From the NCBI RefSeq assembly GCF_002104995.1, contig NW_024468263.1:310001-374000 (forward strand): DNA of 64,000 bases, written 5' to 3'. Made by a program: the position numbers and the translations under genes. This stretch comes from Linderina pennispora (taxonomy: Eukaryota > Kickxellomycota > Kickxellomycetes > Kickxellales > Kickxellaceae). Every line of letters begins with the position of its first letter. Position 1 is the first letter of the stretch. The notes under the pieces were generated by a model that was not told where the DNA came from, searched no databases, and was given only the letters and a program-made list of their open reading frames with translations. Below are positions 31,984 through 45,421 of this stretch, piece after piece.

Positions 31984-34900
31984 ATGGCTCACTACCCTAT
32001 TACCATCGTTGGGACCGTAATTAACGTCTCTGGCAGCCTTTCTGCCCAAGCAGAAGTCCTTACCGCTCGTTTTCCATTCAAGGATTCCCCCACCGAAATT
32101 GAGACTGTTGCACGCTTTGTCAACTTTGCTGCAACCGAGAACGCCGATGTCGCTGTCGCTGTCTTCCAGCACCTTCACCAGAAATACTGCTCGACTGACA
32201 ACATCCACGTCGTTGTCCAGCAGCTCAAGCTCACCACCGAGCAAGCACAGTCTGTCCTCAAGGGCTACTACTCGGTCTGGGATGTGCTTGAATCCCGTGA
32301 AGATGCTGCCGGATGTTCCTCGCCCTGCACTCTTTGCCAATGGCAAAGTGAAACTGACTGCCATGTTTGGCGGTCAGGGTGGAATGGACAATTACCTGGA
32401 TGAAGCTACCTGGCTTCTTGACGTCTATCGTCCGCTTCTTGCTGGCTACGTCACGGAGATGGCTGCATTCCTTCTTGATACTTCAAAGGAGGATGTCTTT
32501 GCCGATGTCTACGAGTATCCGGTGGATCTTCTAGACTGGCTTTATCGGCCTGAATCCCGCCCTGACATGGAGTATCTCTCGCTCGCACCAGTTGCAGCGC
32601 CTATTCTGGCTCTAATCCAGCTCATGCACCTGATGGTCTTGTACAAGACACTTGGGCTTAGTCCTGGCGAACTTTCTCAGTCATTCAAAGGTAGGTGGCA
32701 TATTGACTCTCTACATCCGGGGTGCATCGTAAAAGTCATACAGAGTACTAATTTTCTCCTTTCTATTACGTAGGTGCAATTGGCCATAGCCAAGGTGTTG
32801 TCCTTGCGGCGATGCTACCGACGCTGACTGATGAAAAGTCATTCTACGACAATTCAAGGATTGTCTTGGGAATTCTTATTGCGGGTGGTTCCAGGATCCA
32901 GCTCGATGTCCCGCTCGATACAATCGATGTGAGAGATGCTAGCAACAGTGACGATGGGGGTAGCAAGCCGTCGCCGATGGTATCTATCCGTGGTGTTCCT
33001 CTTCCGGCGCTTGAGAAACTGATTGCTCACTTTAACTCGTGCTGCCTCTTGCCGATTGACCACGTCTTTCTCGCTCTCATCAACAGCTTTGACAGTTTTG
33101 TTGTCACTGGCCGTCTGAAGGTTGTCATGCAGTTTGTCCAGTTCCTCCACCAGCATTGTGCGGAACCCGGTGCCGACCAGTCAAACACCCCATTTTCTGT
33201 GCACAAGCCAGTTGTGGACATGAGCTATGTGAACTCAAGCATCGTGACCCACTGCCCCCTCTTGCAAGATACTGCTGATTGGATTTACGCATTCGTCACT
33301 GAGAGAGGGTGGGTTTACAAGTCGCGAACTGGTACCGGTGCAGACCTAGATACCACTCGTATGGTCATCGACAAAGTTTGCATTCTGCGCGTCGACTGGC
33401 CAGCAACAGTCAAGGGAGCGGATGCAACACACATTGTTGACTTAAGCCCTGGTGGGTTCAGCGTCTTTGCTCGACTGGCACGCGGTATCGTTGATGGTGG
33501 CGGCGTCAACATCATTAGCTGCAGCTCGTTCATCCCTCACAAACATCGACTTCTGGGTTCCAAGGCTGACCTTTTCCAGCGCAACATTCGCTTGGTGATC
33601 CAGTCTATGGATTGGAAGAGAGCATTCAGCCCCAGGCTTGTCCGAGTCAAGAGCACTGCGCAGGTTCACATCAACTCGCCGATGTTCCATGCGCTGGGGC
33701 GTCCGCCAGTGATGGTGTCTACTGTTGAACCGAGCACCACTAGTGTTCAGCTGGTTGCGGCTGCAATCAACGCCGGCTATCATGCCGAGCTCTCCACCAC
33801 TGGGATTACAAGTGCTGGCCAACTGCAGAGACGAGTGGCCGACCTAGTCCAGCTCATTGAACCTGGCCAGGGCATTACCCTTTGCTGTGACTATTCAAGC
33901 CAGGAGCAGTGGACAACCTTGTTCCCAGAGATTCTGCGCATGCGCCAAGCAGGCCAGCCGATCGTTGGACTGAGTATTTCTGGCTCTATTCCATCAGCTG
34001 CAGCAGCGACCGACATTATTGCCGGTATACGTGACGCTGGTCTTCGTCATGTCACTCTCAAGGCTGCAACTTTGGCCGACATTCGTGCTACGATCGCCAT
34101 TTCGAAGGTGGATCGCATGTTCCCTGTCATCCTTCAGTGTATGGGTGGCCGTAATGGCGGCTACCATTCGTGGGACGACTTTTACCAGCCAATTCTCGAT
34201 ACCTACAGCCTGCTCCGGTTCCACAGGAACATTGTCCTTGTCGCTGGATCCGGTATTGGCGATGCGGACACTGCGATGCAGTACATGTCTGGTAGCTGGA
34301 GTGTGCCATTCGGACGCCCACCGATGCCATTTGATGGAGTTGTGCTTGGCTCTTGCGTGATGGTAGCAAAAGAGTCTGGTCTGTCAGATACTACCAAGCA
34401 GCTCATCGCTGGCACAGCTGGTGTTGGTCCAAACGAGTGGATGGATACGTACAGCGGTGTTGTTGGTGGTGTCACGTCAATCGCTGGCGAAAATGGCAAG
34501 CCGATGCACGTTATTGCGACGCGCGCAGCTCTATTCGTCAAGGAGCTACAGGGCTCTATCTTCTCACAGGCGGCTGACAAGCAGACTGAGCTTCTCCAGC
34601 AGAAGAGAGACTCCATAGTCCAGCGGCTAAACTCTGACTACATCAAGCCCTGGTTCGGCCAAAAGGCAGACGGCTCGGTTGCTGAACTGCAGGATATGAC
34701 CTACCTGGAGGTCATCCATAGAATGATCGAGCTCATGTATGTCGACGACAGGTCGTGCTGGCTGGATGATTCCTACTGCAAAATTGTCGGTGATTTTATA
34801 AGTCGGACTGAAAATCGCTTCTGCAGCCATGAACGAGAATGCATCTTCTCCAGCTACTACGAGCTAATGGATGACCTGCAGTCTCCTATCCAGTCTCTAC

Positions 34901-37900
34901 TGCAAACCTATCCTGAGCTTGGTACACAGACAGTATCCGCAGATGATGTTGCGTACTTCCTCATACTCTGCTCTCGTTCTGACCAATATCCAGTTCCATT
35001 CGTTCCTGTTCTCGATGGCAATCTAGAGACGTGGATGCTGCAGAGTGCTGTTTCCTTGTCGGCTAGTAGTGGCTATATCACTAGTCATGATGTTCAGCGT
35101 CAGCTGGTTCCCTATGGGCCAGTTTCAGCCGGATACTCGTCTACTGCCAACGCACCTGTGAGGGATATTCTGGATGGTGTATACCACGCCATGGTTCGCG
35201 GCCTATGCAAGAACAGTCCAACTACGATACCAGCAACGGAATATATTGGTGCTGAGCCCAAACCTACCACCATACAGTCGGTTATATCCAGAGGCATCAT
35301 GGGCACAGGCCGCCTATATACCCTTCCATCTGACAACGGATCCCTCCCAGACACTGACCCATGGCTAGAATTGCTGGCAGGGCCAAGGAAGAGCTGGCTA
35401 CGCGCACTACTGACTTCACCAGCCATAGTGCAGGGGACCAAGTTTGTCGCTAACGGCGTCAGGAGGATCATGCGTCCCATGTCAAACCAGTCGGTGTCGA
35501 TCTCAGAGTCGGATGGAATCCCACAGCAACTCGAGGTATTCGACAGCCAAGGGGAGCTTAATATAGTATTCGAGTATGCTGCGCCCAGCAACATCACGGC
35601 CAAAGTTATTCTGCCAGTCAATGGCGAAAACCGTGAACTGGTTCTCAAATTTCTGTACTGCCCGACACGCCCTGCGATGCCAATCACAGAAGTGAGTGAT
35701 GGCCGTGATGGACGTATCCACGAGTTTTATTTTGGCCACGACAACCCACCTCATCCCACTCTTGGAGACATGTCTGTTGACTCAGACATTGAGTCACCAG
35801 TAATCCGATGCCAGCCATTTGGTATTACCTACGATCACATCCGTCAGTATTGTAGAAATGTTCAAAATAAGCAGAGATGCTACATTTCAGATACAAGCCA
35901 CTACGGATATGCCCCAATGGACATGGTCTTTCTAATCGGATGGCAAGGGCTTATGGCGGTGCTAGAGAACCGACAGCTGAGCTCAGGGTTGTTAGACATG
36001 GTTCACCTGGAGAACAGTATGGACTACATCGACAGTGGTTCACTGCTACGTGTTGGCGACTCTATTACCTCAGAAGCTGAGTTGGTGTCTGCTGTGAATT
36101 CCGATGCGGGAAAGGTGCTGACCATCAGCCTAAGGTTTTTCAGACAACGGACGTTGATAGCTCAGATGGCGACTGTCCTCCTGTTCAGAGGACACAAAAT
36201 CCTTCCGCCACTTGCTTTCAGTAAGGAGAGCAAATCAGCATCACTTGTTGTTTTGAACTCTGTAGCTGACGTTGCAGTGCTTGAAACTAAAGACTGGTTT
36301 GTCTACCTGGAGAACTCGCCAGCAAAGCTCACTGCAGGGTCAACAGTTGAGTTCGTGCTGGACACCAGATGCAGGTTTAGACCTGACGGATACTATGCAT
36401 CTGTGTCAATAGCTGGCCCTGTGTTTGCTGTTTTGGATGGAGATAAGCGTGTCCACATTGCAAATGTTGACTACCAGGCTGCTGGTGTAAATGGAAATGC
36501 AGTTGCCGCATACCTCGCTAAGAGTTCGGTTGATCAACGGTCGGGCAGTACCTTTGACAATGGAGGACATAAGGTTTTGCCGATGCCTGGGGCTACAGCA
36601 CAGTTCCGCGCCCCATCTGGCTGCGGAGAGTATGCGCGTGTATCTGGAGATTACAACCCGATACATTTATCTTCACAGATTGCGAGCTATGTTGGGCTGT
36701 CAAGACCAATTGTTCACGGGATGTGGGTTTCTGCCGCAACACGGGCAGTTGTCGAAAGATATGCCGCAGGCGGGGATCCGGCAAGATTCCGTTCGTTCAA
36801 AACAGAGTTTGTCGGAATGGTGTTCCCGGGTGATGCGCTGGACGTGGAACTGAGCCATGTGGGAATGAAAGATGGGTTCATGCTCTTTGAGGGCAGGACT
36901 GTCAATCAGCACCACGCTGCTGTCATGACCTTCGCGGCAAAGGTTGAGCAGCCCAAGACTGCATATCTGTTCACTGGGCAGGGTGCCCAGTTTGTGGATA
37001 TGGGTATGGATTTGTATGCAAAGTCTCCTGCTGCCCGCGATATCTGGGACCGAGCAGAAAAGCACATGTTTGACAAGTATGGAATATCGCTGCTTGACAT
37101 CTTGCACCGCAATCCAAAGAAGTTCCTTGTTCATTTTGGAGGGGCCGCCGGGAAGAGAGTGCTTGGCAATTATCTCAACCTGTCTAGCGAGACTCAAGGA
37201 GCGTCGTCTCAGCTATTTGCGAGGATTTCTCCTAAGGCTACAAGATTCACATACCATTCAGCCAGTGGGCTGCTGGATTCATCGCTTTTCGCGCAGCCTA
37301 TTCAACTGGTACTAGCGCTTGCGTATATGGCAGACATGGAATCCTGCGGGCTAATCCAGCCTGCAACAGCATTTGCTGGCCATTCACTTGGTGAACTTTG
37401 CTCGCTAGCAGCTATTGGAAAAATTGTCTCTGTTGAGGCTGCAGTCGAGCTCGCATTTTTCCGTGGACTCATCCTACACACATCGGTTGACCGCGATGAC
37501 AATGGACAATCCCAGTATGCCATGATGGCTGTCAATCCATCAAAAGTCGGCGAATGGTTTACCCTTGACATATTGACTAGTCTTGTCGAGCGAATCCAGA
37601 AGCAATGCAGGCAGCTGCTCGAAATCAATAACCACAACATACAATGCCAGCAATATATTGTGACAGGGCATAAGACTGCGCTAGTGACTCTTACTGACGT
37701 TCTGAATAAGCTCTGTAATGATGAGACGTTCAGGTCCGGATGCTCGAACGAGAGTGGTTTGTCCGGTTTCGTATCTAGCACCTGTCTTGCCTGTAAGGAT
37801 CGTGGTGCTGAACTTGCTAATGGGACAGCAACCACTGTTATAACGGGAGTTGATGTCCCATCTCACTCCAAACATCTTCTGAGCAGTGTTGATGTGTTCA

Positions 37901-40900
37901 GGAACATCCTGCTAAAGGCGATTTCCCCTACTTCTGTCGATGCCACTAGGCTTGCTGGAAAGTATATTCCAAATATAACAGGCGTGCCATTTGAGGTAAC
38001 GAAGAGGTACATTTCGCTTGTTCACAGTATCTGCCAGTCTCCTGTTCTAGCCAGCAAGATTGAAGCACTTGATGATAGCATCTCGACTGATTCAGTTGCA
38101 ATGGATAACCTTGCCTGTATGCTGCTGGTTGAGTTGCTTGCATACCAGCTCGCATTCCCAGTACAGTGGATAGCAACCCAGCAGTCACTCCTCAACAGCG
38201 GCGACATTCGAAGAGTGGTCGAGATCGGGCCCGCTCCGGTACTGGGCAAGATGATGAGGCAGTCAATGTCTGGCTCTACAAATCGTCGCTCATCAATCGA
38301 GCTCCTCCACGTTTCCGATAATAGGAAAGCAGTGTACTTTTTACCGCCAGAAGTCAACGATGTGTCGAGCGTGGCTACGGCTGATGAAGTCCAGAGTGAA
38401 CCTACGACATTGGCAATGGAAGTCGATGAAGACAGGGATGTATCGCTGGATCATGAGCAACTGGTAGAAACTATATCCAAGCAGGAAAGCAGTTCTCAAA
38501 TCGTAAGCCAACAAGTAATATCTGAGAAACCAGTTGACCAGGCCGATATTGTTCGCGCAATAATTGGCCAGAAACTGAAACGGCTGTCAATTTCAATTCC
38601 TGTCAGCCAACCCATTAAGGTCATAACGGCAGGCAAGTCAACAATTCTGAACATGATTGCATCCGACTTGCAAAAGGAGTTCGGTCGGCAGATACCAAGT
38701 ACTGCAGAGGACATGACGATTGCTGAACTTGTTGGGCGGCTTGGTCCACATGACGGGAAGCTTGGAAGGCATACGCAGAATATGATTGCCAAGGTCTTTA
38801 GTTCCAAGATGCCTCGAGGTTTCTCTCTAACTTCGGCATATAATTATTTGAACGACAGGTATGGGCTTGGACGGCAGCGCCAAGAAGGTCTTCTCCTGCT
38901 GGCACTTACAATGGAGCCGACTGAGCGCCTGACCAGTGAGCAGGATGCCAGGCAATGGCTAGCGAATATTGCCCAGCTGTATGCTAAAAAGGAAGAAATT
39001 ACCTTCACCACACATACGGCAGGTCCAACTACGAGTCCCGCACTGTCACAGTCCAACGCTCCAGTTGTCAACAGTGACGTGTTCAACTTGTCTCAAGAGA
39101 AACTGAACATGCTAGCGACTCGGCAGATCCAGGCCTTGAGAGAGTTCACTGGGACAGATACGCAATGTTCAGATGGCCTGCTGGACACGTTAAAACAGCA
39201 AGTCACCGCCTACGCAAAGGAGCTGAGTGATTTGCAGCTAGAACTAGGAGGTGATCTCATCAACGGTACGAAACAAAAGTTTGACCAGAAAAAGGCACGG
39301 CACTACAACTCATACTGGAATTGGGTGCGCCAGGATGTGATGCAGTTGGTTGCAGACATATTGGTCAAGGATTCATTTGACCCCAGCGATGTGTGTGTCA
39401 GGAAAAGGTTGCAGATGATTTCCAACCGCTCTTGCCCCGACCTTTTGACACTAGTCAATGGATACCTGGCCGTTCTCGCTAGCAACAACAGTCTTGCTAC
39501 AAAACAAGCGACGCGTGTTTTAGAGGATCTGCGCCAAGTTTGCATCGATTCAAGTAACAATGCACCAGTGTATAGGGAGATATCTCCACCCCTCCGCCCA
39601 TGCACAGTGGTAACCAGCAAAGGCGATGTGGTATATTCTGAAGAAAGACGAGAGCATATGCGGACATTCAAAGATTATGTGAACGATGCACAGCAGCGTA
39701 CATCCATGAATCCACACCTTCTATATATATCTGAAAGGCATGATAATGGTTCATGGGCGTATAGCGCTGGCCATACTCGACAATACTTTGATTCCCTGAA
39801 TGAGATTGTGGAGAACGGTCTGACATTCGAAGGAAAGGCTGCACTGGTCACTGGTTGTGGGCCTGGGTCAATAGGGTCAAGTATTGTTGAAGGGCTACTG
39901 ACAGGAGGCGCTAGGGTCGTCGCAACAACGTCAAGCTATGGTCTGACTACGATTAGATACTTTGAAAGGCCTGTACAGACAGTTTGGTGCGCGTGGAGCA
40001 GAACTAGTTGTTGTTCCATTCAACCAAGGATCTGAGCAGGATGTCAACATGCTGATCGAGTACATCTATGGTACAGGATGGTCTGGGGTGGGATCTGAGC
40101 TACGTCTTTCCATTTGCTGCTTTTGCTGAACGTGGTGGTGACTTGACGAACATTGATTCGCGCTCAGAACTGTCATTCCGCATATTGCTCACCAATGTTT
40201 ACCGAATGATTGGTGCTATCAAGATTGCCAAGGAGGCTCATAAGTACACCCGCTCACCAACACTGATCGTTTTGCCTAATTCCCCGAACAAAGGTACAAT
40301 AGGCAATAGCGGGCTGTATGGTGAGGCAAAGATGGCGCTGCAATCACTTTACAACCGCTGGCACTCAGAGTCATGGTCCGAATATATCTCGCTCACTGGC
40401 GCGGATATTGGTTTTGTTCGGAACACAAGGATGACGAATGATCACTCTGTCATCTTTGAAGGAGTGGAGCATACAGGAGTGCGTACCTTTTCCCGCGAGG
40501 AAATGGCGTTCAATCCTTATTGGGCTGCTGAGTCCAGACACGGTGGAGCAAGCACAACTATCGCCTGTATGGGCTAATTTTACTGGATCAGATATTCCGT
40601 ACTATGAATTCAGTACAAGGATATTTGGCTTGCATCTAGCACATTCCCAACTGGTCGCAGTCAACAGAGAGGTCCATTTAAGCAATATTAGCGACAATGT
40701 GGTTCAGCATCAATCCCGGTCTAGTCTGTTCAGGGAGTTTGACACAACCTCACCCCTTGCAACCCATCGTATTTCCTTCCCACCGACTCGCTCGTTTGAC
40801 CAGCTCAAGCCACTACATTATCTCCAGGGAATGATAAATCTTGATAAAGTCGCTGTCATAACTGGGTTTGGCGAAGTTGGTCCGTTTGGAAATGCTCGGA

Positions 40901-42973
40901 TGCGCTGGGAAATGGAAGCATTTGGCGAGCTTTCCATGGAGGGGTGCATTGAGCTGGCGTGGATCATGGGTCTAATCAAGCACTTTGACGGGCAACACCC
41001 ACTGACAATGGACCATTATATTGGATGGGTCGACGCAAAGACGGATGAGCCGGTGAGGGACATGGATGTCAAGAAGGCTGTATGAGCCTTACATTCTCCA
41101 GCATGTAGGCGTGCGGTTCATTGAACCGGAGCTGCATGATGGCTATGACCCACACAAGAAATCGTTTGTGCGTGAGCTGCAAATCAGCCATGATCTTGAA
41201 CCATTCGAGGCAACTGAAGACGAGGCAGCACATTTTAAACATGGAAATGGCGACAGAGTTGAAACATGGGAGAATTCCAACAGAACATGGTCTGTCAGGT
41301 TCCTAAAAGGTGCAACGCTGCTTGTTCCAAAAGCCCTTCGATTTGACCGCTACACAGCTACCCAAATTCCAACTGGCTGGGACCCTGCCCGATATGGCAT
41401 TCCACAGGATATAATCGACAGTGTGGATAGGACTACATGCTATGCGCTAGTTTCTGCAATGGAGGCGCTGGTTTCATCTGGAATCACTGACCCCTATGAA
41501 CTCTACCAGTACTTCCATGTCTCTGAAGTTGGGCATACGATCGGTTCATCAACTGGCGGCGTCCGAAGCCTTCGGGATATCGTCGTAAACAGGTGGGTCG
41601 AAAAGGATGTACATTCTGGGGTACTGATCGAATCACTAGTTAATAGTCCAGATGCATGGATAAACATGCTACTGCTATCATCTGCAGGACCATTAAAACC
41701 TACATCAGCCGCATGCGCAACTGCACTGGTGGCACTAGACGTAGCAATCGAGACCATCCAGAGCGGGAAAGCTAAGGTTATGCTTGCTGGGGCGGTTGAG
41801 GATTACACGCAGGATACAGCCTATGAGTTTGCGCAATTACAGGCAACTGCTAATACAGTTGAGGAACTTGCCAAGGGTAGAGCACCAGAGGAAATGAGTA
41901 GGCCATTCACCGATACTCGGTCTGGGTACATGGAGAGCTACGGATCAGGCATATTTGTTGTCATGTCAGCCTCAGCAGCAATAGAGATAGGAGCGCCAAT
42001 CTATGGTGTTGTCGCTCTGACGGAGACGGCCACCGATAAACAGGGACACAATATTGGGGCCCCTGGCAGAGGCATCCTGTCTACAGCCCGTGAGATCCAT
42101 TCCCAACCGTGCTCAGATATGCTGGACTTCAATTATCGGAAAAGAGGTCTTCAGCAGGAACATATGCATATCGATAGGGCAATGCGCTATAAACGCCAAA
42201 AACTGAATGGTTGTGGCGCGAGTCCCGGCAATCAGGTTGCCCAATCAACTGGTGATGCACACCGTCGACGGATGGCGGCCACAGACGTATGGAATACCGA
42301 ATTCTGGAAAGGCTGCTCTGACATATCGCCTGTTCGCGGTGCGCTGGCGACATGGGGTCTAACTGCTGATGATATCGGCATGCTCTCTTTCCACGGTACT
42401 TCAACAAGGCTGAACGATATCAACGAAGCAAGTGTTATTAACAAGTTACTGGCACATTCGGGACGTACACCTGGCTATCCTGCACCAGTCGTAAGCCAAA
42501 AGTGGCTCACAGGGCACCCAAAGGCTCCAGCAGCAGCCTGGATGCTTAATGGAGCTCTGCAGGCAATCAGCTCTGGAATCATTCCTGGGAACAGAAATGC
42601 GGATAATATCGATCCAGAGCTCAGGCAATACGGCCATCTTGTGTTTCCATCTTGCCCCACTACAGTATCCAATCTGAAGGCAGCCTTACTTTCATCGTTT
42701 GGCTTAGGTCAAGCCGGCGGCATCATTTTGGTTCTTAACCCGGACTACATTCTGGCAACACTGTCAGCTGATGACCTGGAAGGCTATCAAGGCAAGGTAG
42801 AAAAACGGAAAATCAAGGCGAACAGATATTTCCAGGAAGCGCTAATTGGGGCTCGCAATCTTATTAGCGTGAAGACTGCACCACCATTCACCTCTGAGCA
42901 GGAGGACGAAGTGTATCTAAATCCGTTAGCCCGCGCATCGTATGATGCCACCACTCATTCATATCACTTTTAA
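31984..42973 (+). CDS. Single-chain fungal type I fatty acid synthase (beta-alpha fusion), no PPT domain, five one-base shifts
   Basis: After removing one intron (32691-32773) and five extra bases the gene encodes about 3633 aa. Domains in order: acetyltransferase (GAIGHSQG at the splice junction), enoyl reductase ([13 protein letters not shown]), dehydratase ([10 protein letters not shown], then PIVHGM), malonyl/palmitoyl transferase ([22 protein letters not shown]), ACP ([10 protein letters not shown] with the phosphopantetheine serine, about 38635), ketoreductase ([21 protein letters not shown]), ketosynthase ([11 protein letters not shown] cysteine; [22 protein letters not shown]). All catalytic residues I could check are present. 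The extra bases lie near 32277, 39970, 40070, 40515 and 41076. The protein stops right after YLNPLARAS, where the C-terminal phosphopantetheinyl transferase domain begins in ordinary FAS alpha subunits. Flanking P450, CYP505 and BAHD genes suggest a dedicated rather than housekeeping synthase. Confidence 0.92.
32691..32773 (+). other. Intron of FAS
   Basis: 83 bases, donor GTAGGT after TTCAAAG, acceptor ACGTAG. Removing it joins SQSFK to GAIGHSQG, restoring the acetyltransferase active-site region in frame with the long exon that follows. Confidence 0.85.
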
Positions 42974-43389
42974 AGTGGTTTTATCTAATTAGGCTGTTGG
43001 TAAAATATACAGGTTTTTTTGTGAGTGGTTGTATGGCTTTAGATGGTTTATATAGACTTTGCATGTGTTGGAAGGTCATGAGTTTAAACGAGTAGTTTGG
43101 ACTGGGCCAGCCAGAAAAAAGAAGAAAAACTACGAATAAGAAGAGAAAGTGGAGGATCAGAGACGTGGTTGTAATAGCACATGGATCCAGTGAGGAATGG
43201 AAAAATGTAGAAACCTAGAGAATCACAGATTCTGAAAATATGCAATAGCATATATCAAATACACAACTTCATAAATATATAGTCATCGAAATAATAAAAT
43301 CAGGCAAATTACAGTTATTTTTATCTCGGGCAGCACTGCTAGGGAGGTCCGATTTTTTTTAGTTATTATTAATACCGAATACTAAAAGC
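42974..43389. other. Convergent 3' intergenic region
   Basis: About 415 A/T-rich bases between the FAS stop and the BAHD 2 stop, with AATAAA-like signals near 43291-43296. No gene recognised. In particular, no PPT domain is readable in any frame here. Confidence 0.55.
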
Positions 43390-44838
43390 TCAATACATCT
43401 GTGTGGCAAACTCAGTCCAGAACTTGTTAGTCAAGATGCAGTCCATTACAGAAGGGTCTTCCATAATATTGACGAAAAAGTCCCTGGTTGACGGAGGCGA
43501 GGGCACGACAGTGAAATTCAGACTTGCGACATCCGGGTTAATTGTTGAGAATGATTGCACGCCATAGCCAAAGTCTGCATGGTACATTCTCGCATGCTCT
43601 GCATTAGTCACGTATGTAATCAGCTTGAACCGCATGGAGTTTGTCATGAATGTTCCAATATTGAAGCCGCTGGTCTCGATGGTTTCAAAGTAGCTGCCGA
43701 TAAATGACGGTGTAAGTTTTGCGATAGATCCTCGTACCTGAGTAGCAACATCTGCAAGTGCATGGGGTGTGATCGGCGACTGGGCATGTTCAATTGGGAT
43801 TGAGACAACAGCATTGTATAGGGGGTTGCCGATGTAGTTCAAATGCGATATTCCGAGGCGATGACGAAGATCGCACGTGAACGAAAGGCGGTGTTCTCCG
43901 CTAGATTCCTCCCTGCGACCTGTCAGCCACGATAGCCAGCCTGACTGTTTCTTCTCAGCGTCGAGTCTAGCTTGTCCATGGACTTTGTAAAATACAGCGT
44001 TAAGAAGGTCGTTGCTGGACATGCGTGCGCCCGGTGGCATGCACTCAAGTACTTTGCTGCGTAGCTCGTCGAACTTGCTGCGGGAAATGCGAAACAGGTG
44101 TCCTTGTGCTGGGGAGCGACTATCCAAGTAGGTCATTGCTCTCCCACGCGTGTTGGGCGAAAGCCATGCAATCCAGTCCCCCAAAGTTGAGCGTCGGCTA
44201 TACGCCATACGGGTTCCCTCATCAAGTGGGGTGCGTTCGCTAGGTAGCTCACTGGTAATAATCTCACGATCAAAGCAGTAGACGACCTCTTCGGCTGGGC
44301 AATCTGTAACCAGCGCCTGAGTTTCGGCGGCCCATCGGTTGAAGAACTCGAAGCAGCTCGTGCCATCACCAGTCGAGTGGCAAAAGTTGGCAAAGAAAAT
44401 CACACCACTGTTCTGCTTCAGACGAGCGACATAGAAGCTGCCAAGCTTGATCGTCCCTGCATCTCTGTCTGGGCACGTATATTTGCCACACATGTCTTTA
44501 ACATGTGGCCATGCGCTGGGGCTGAAGCCAGCTTTGCTGATGTCGCTGAAGTGTATGTCTGACTGGAACTCGTGGTAAATGGGCATGTTGAGATTATCTT
44601 TATCCACAGCAATCACCATTTGACCCTCATCGGTTTGCTGAAGGTGGCCGGCAAGAACCGGGTAGCGGGTGAGCGCCCGGTAGAACCCTTGTTCGAGTAA
44701 GGTAGAGAGCATGAAATCATCTGAATAGTCGCTGTTGCCATAAAAGTACACGTGGCGAAGATTGACTAGAGACAGCAAACTATCGTATTTGCTAAGTTTG
44801 TAGATGTTCGACTGGACGTTGCTTTTGAAGTAATCCAT
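43390..44838 (-). CDS. BAHD-type acyltransferase 2
   Basis: Intact 482-aa paralog of the gene at 21991-23440, starting at the ATG at 44838. HxxxD is seen as HSTGDG (about residue 165) and DFGxG as ADFGYGVQSF near residue 425. The N-terminal half shares NLRHVYFYGNSDYSDDF and DKDNLNMPIY-type stretches with BAHD 1. It lies tail-to-tail with FAS and head-to-head with the P450 at 45422, which points to a joint role: transfer of an acyl group, perhaps from the FAS product, to an alcohol or amine. The substrate is unknown. Confidence 0.9.
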   Translation of the reverse strand: MDYFKSNVQSNIYKLSKYDSLLSLVNLRHVYFYGNSDYSDDFMLSTLLEQGFYRALTRYPVLAGHLQQTDEGQMVIAVDKDNLNMPIYHEFQSDIHFSDISKAGFSPSAWPHVKDMCGKYTCPDRDAGTIKLGSFYVARLKQNSGVIFFANFCHSTGDGTSCFEFFNRWAAETQALVTDCPAEEVVYCFDREIITSELPSERTPLDEGTRMAYSRRSTLGDWIAWLSPNTRGRAMTYLDSRSPAQGHLFRISRSKFDELRSKVLECMPPGARMSSNDLLNAVFYKVHGQARLDAEKKQSGWLSWLTGRREESSGEHRLSFTCDLRHRLGISHLNYIGNPLYNAVVSIPIEHAQSPITPHALADVATQVRGSIAKLTPSFIGSYFETIETSGFNIGTFMTNSMRFKLITYVTNAEHARMYHADFGYGVQSFSTINPDVASLNFTVVPSPPSTRDFFVNIMEDPSVMDCILTNKFWTEFATQMY

Positions 44839-45421
44839 TAGTTAAATGAGTTGACAGGTGGTTGTTGTGAAAGTCCCAAGAATAGCTTGTCTGGCGGTCA
44901 CCCCTGGCCACATATAGGGTCGCAGCCTTTGGGCTCTGCCCTTGGAAAAACCAGTCCATTCGTTCCTTTTCCATGTGTCTGTCTCAGCTCTGCGTACCAA
45001 GCAATGCGATATAGTATGAGAAGAGATGCATTGGTGAGAACTCCAGTTGTTAACAAAAGTTTATGGCGTTGAATCACACGACACACTTGTTCAGGCCATG
45101 AAACAAGTACCAGCCACACATACAGGTAGGGTCATGTCTGTACACATTGGAGCTCACCACTCTGGGTCCTAATCCGCCAAAGATAAAGTGGTAGTACCTA
45201 TGGAGTAGGCAGCGGCTTAAGGAACACTCCTACTATACCAATCGAAGAATGAACTCGCCCATGTTGCTCGTGCGAAGGATTCCGCATACACTGCAGAAAT
45301 GTGTATTGTCTAGAAATGCTGTATGGGAACAGCCACTAGTTCCCATGTCGCCTATACCTTGCCCAGCATACTCCTTGGCCATTGGGAGATGGCAGACTTG
45401 TGTATTTGTTAAAGTCCCAGC
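44839..45421. other. Divergent promoter between BAHD 2 and the P450
   Basis: 583 bases. AAAGTCCCA occurs close to each start codon (about 44870 and 45412). ACACATACAGG near 45117 matches the FAS/CYP505 divergent region. No gene recognised. Confidence 0.45.

Noticed and set aside
31984-42973. Genetic code change or Euplotes-like programmed +1 frameshifting to explain the shifts
   Set aside because: The shift sites share no codon or stop context, and many long genes in the window have none. Local sequence error explains the data with less.
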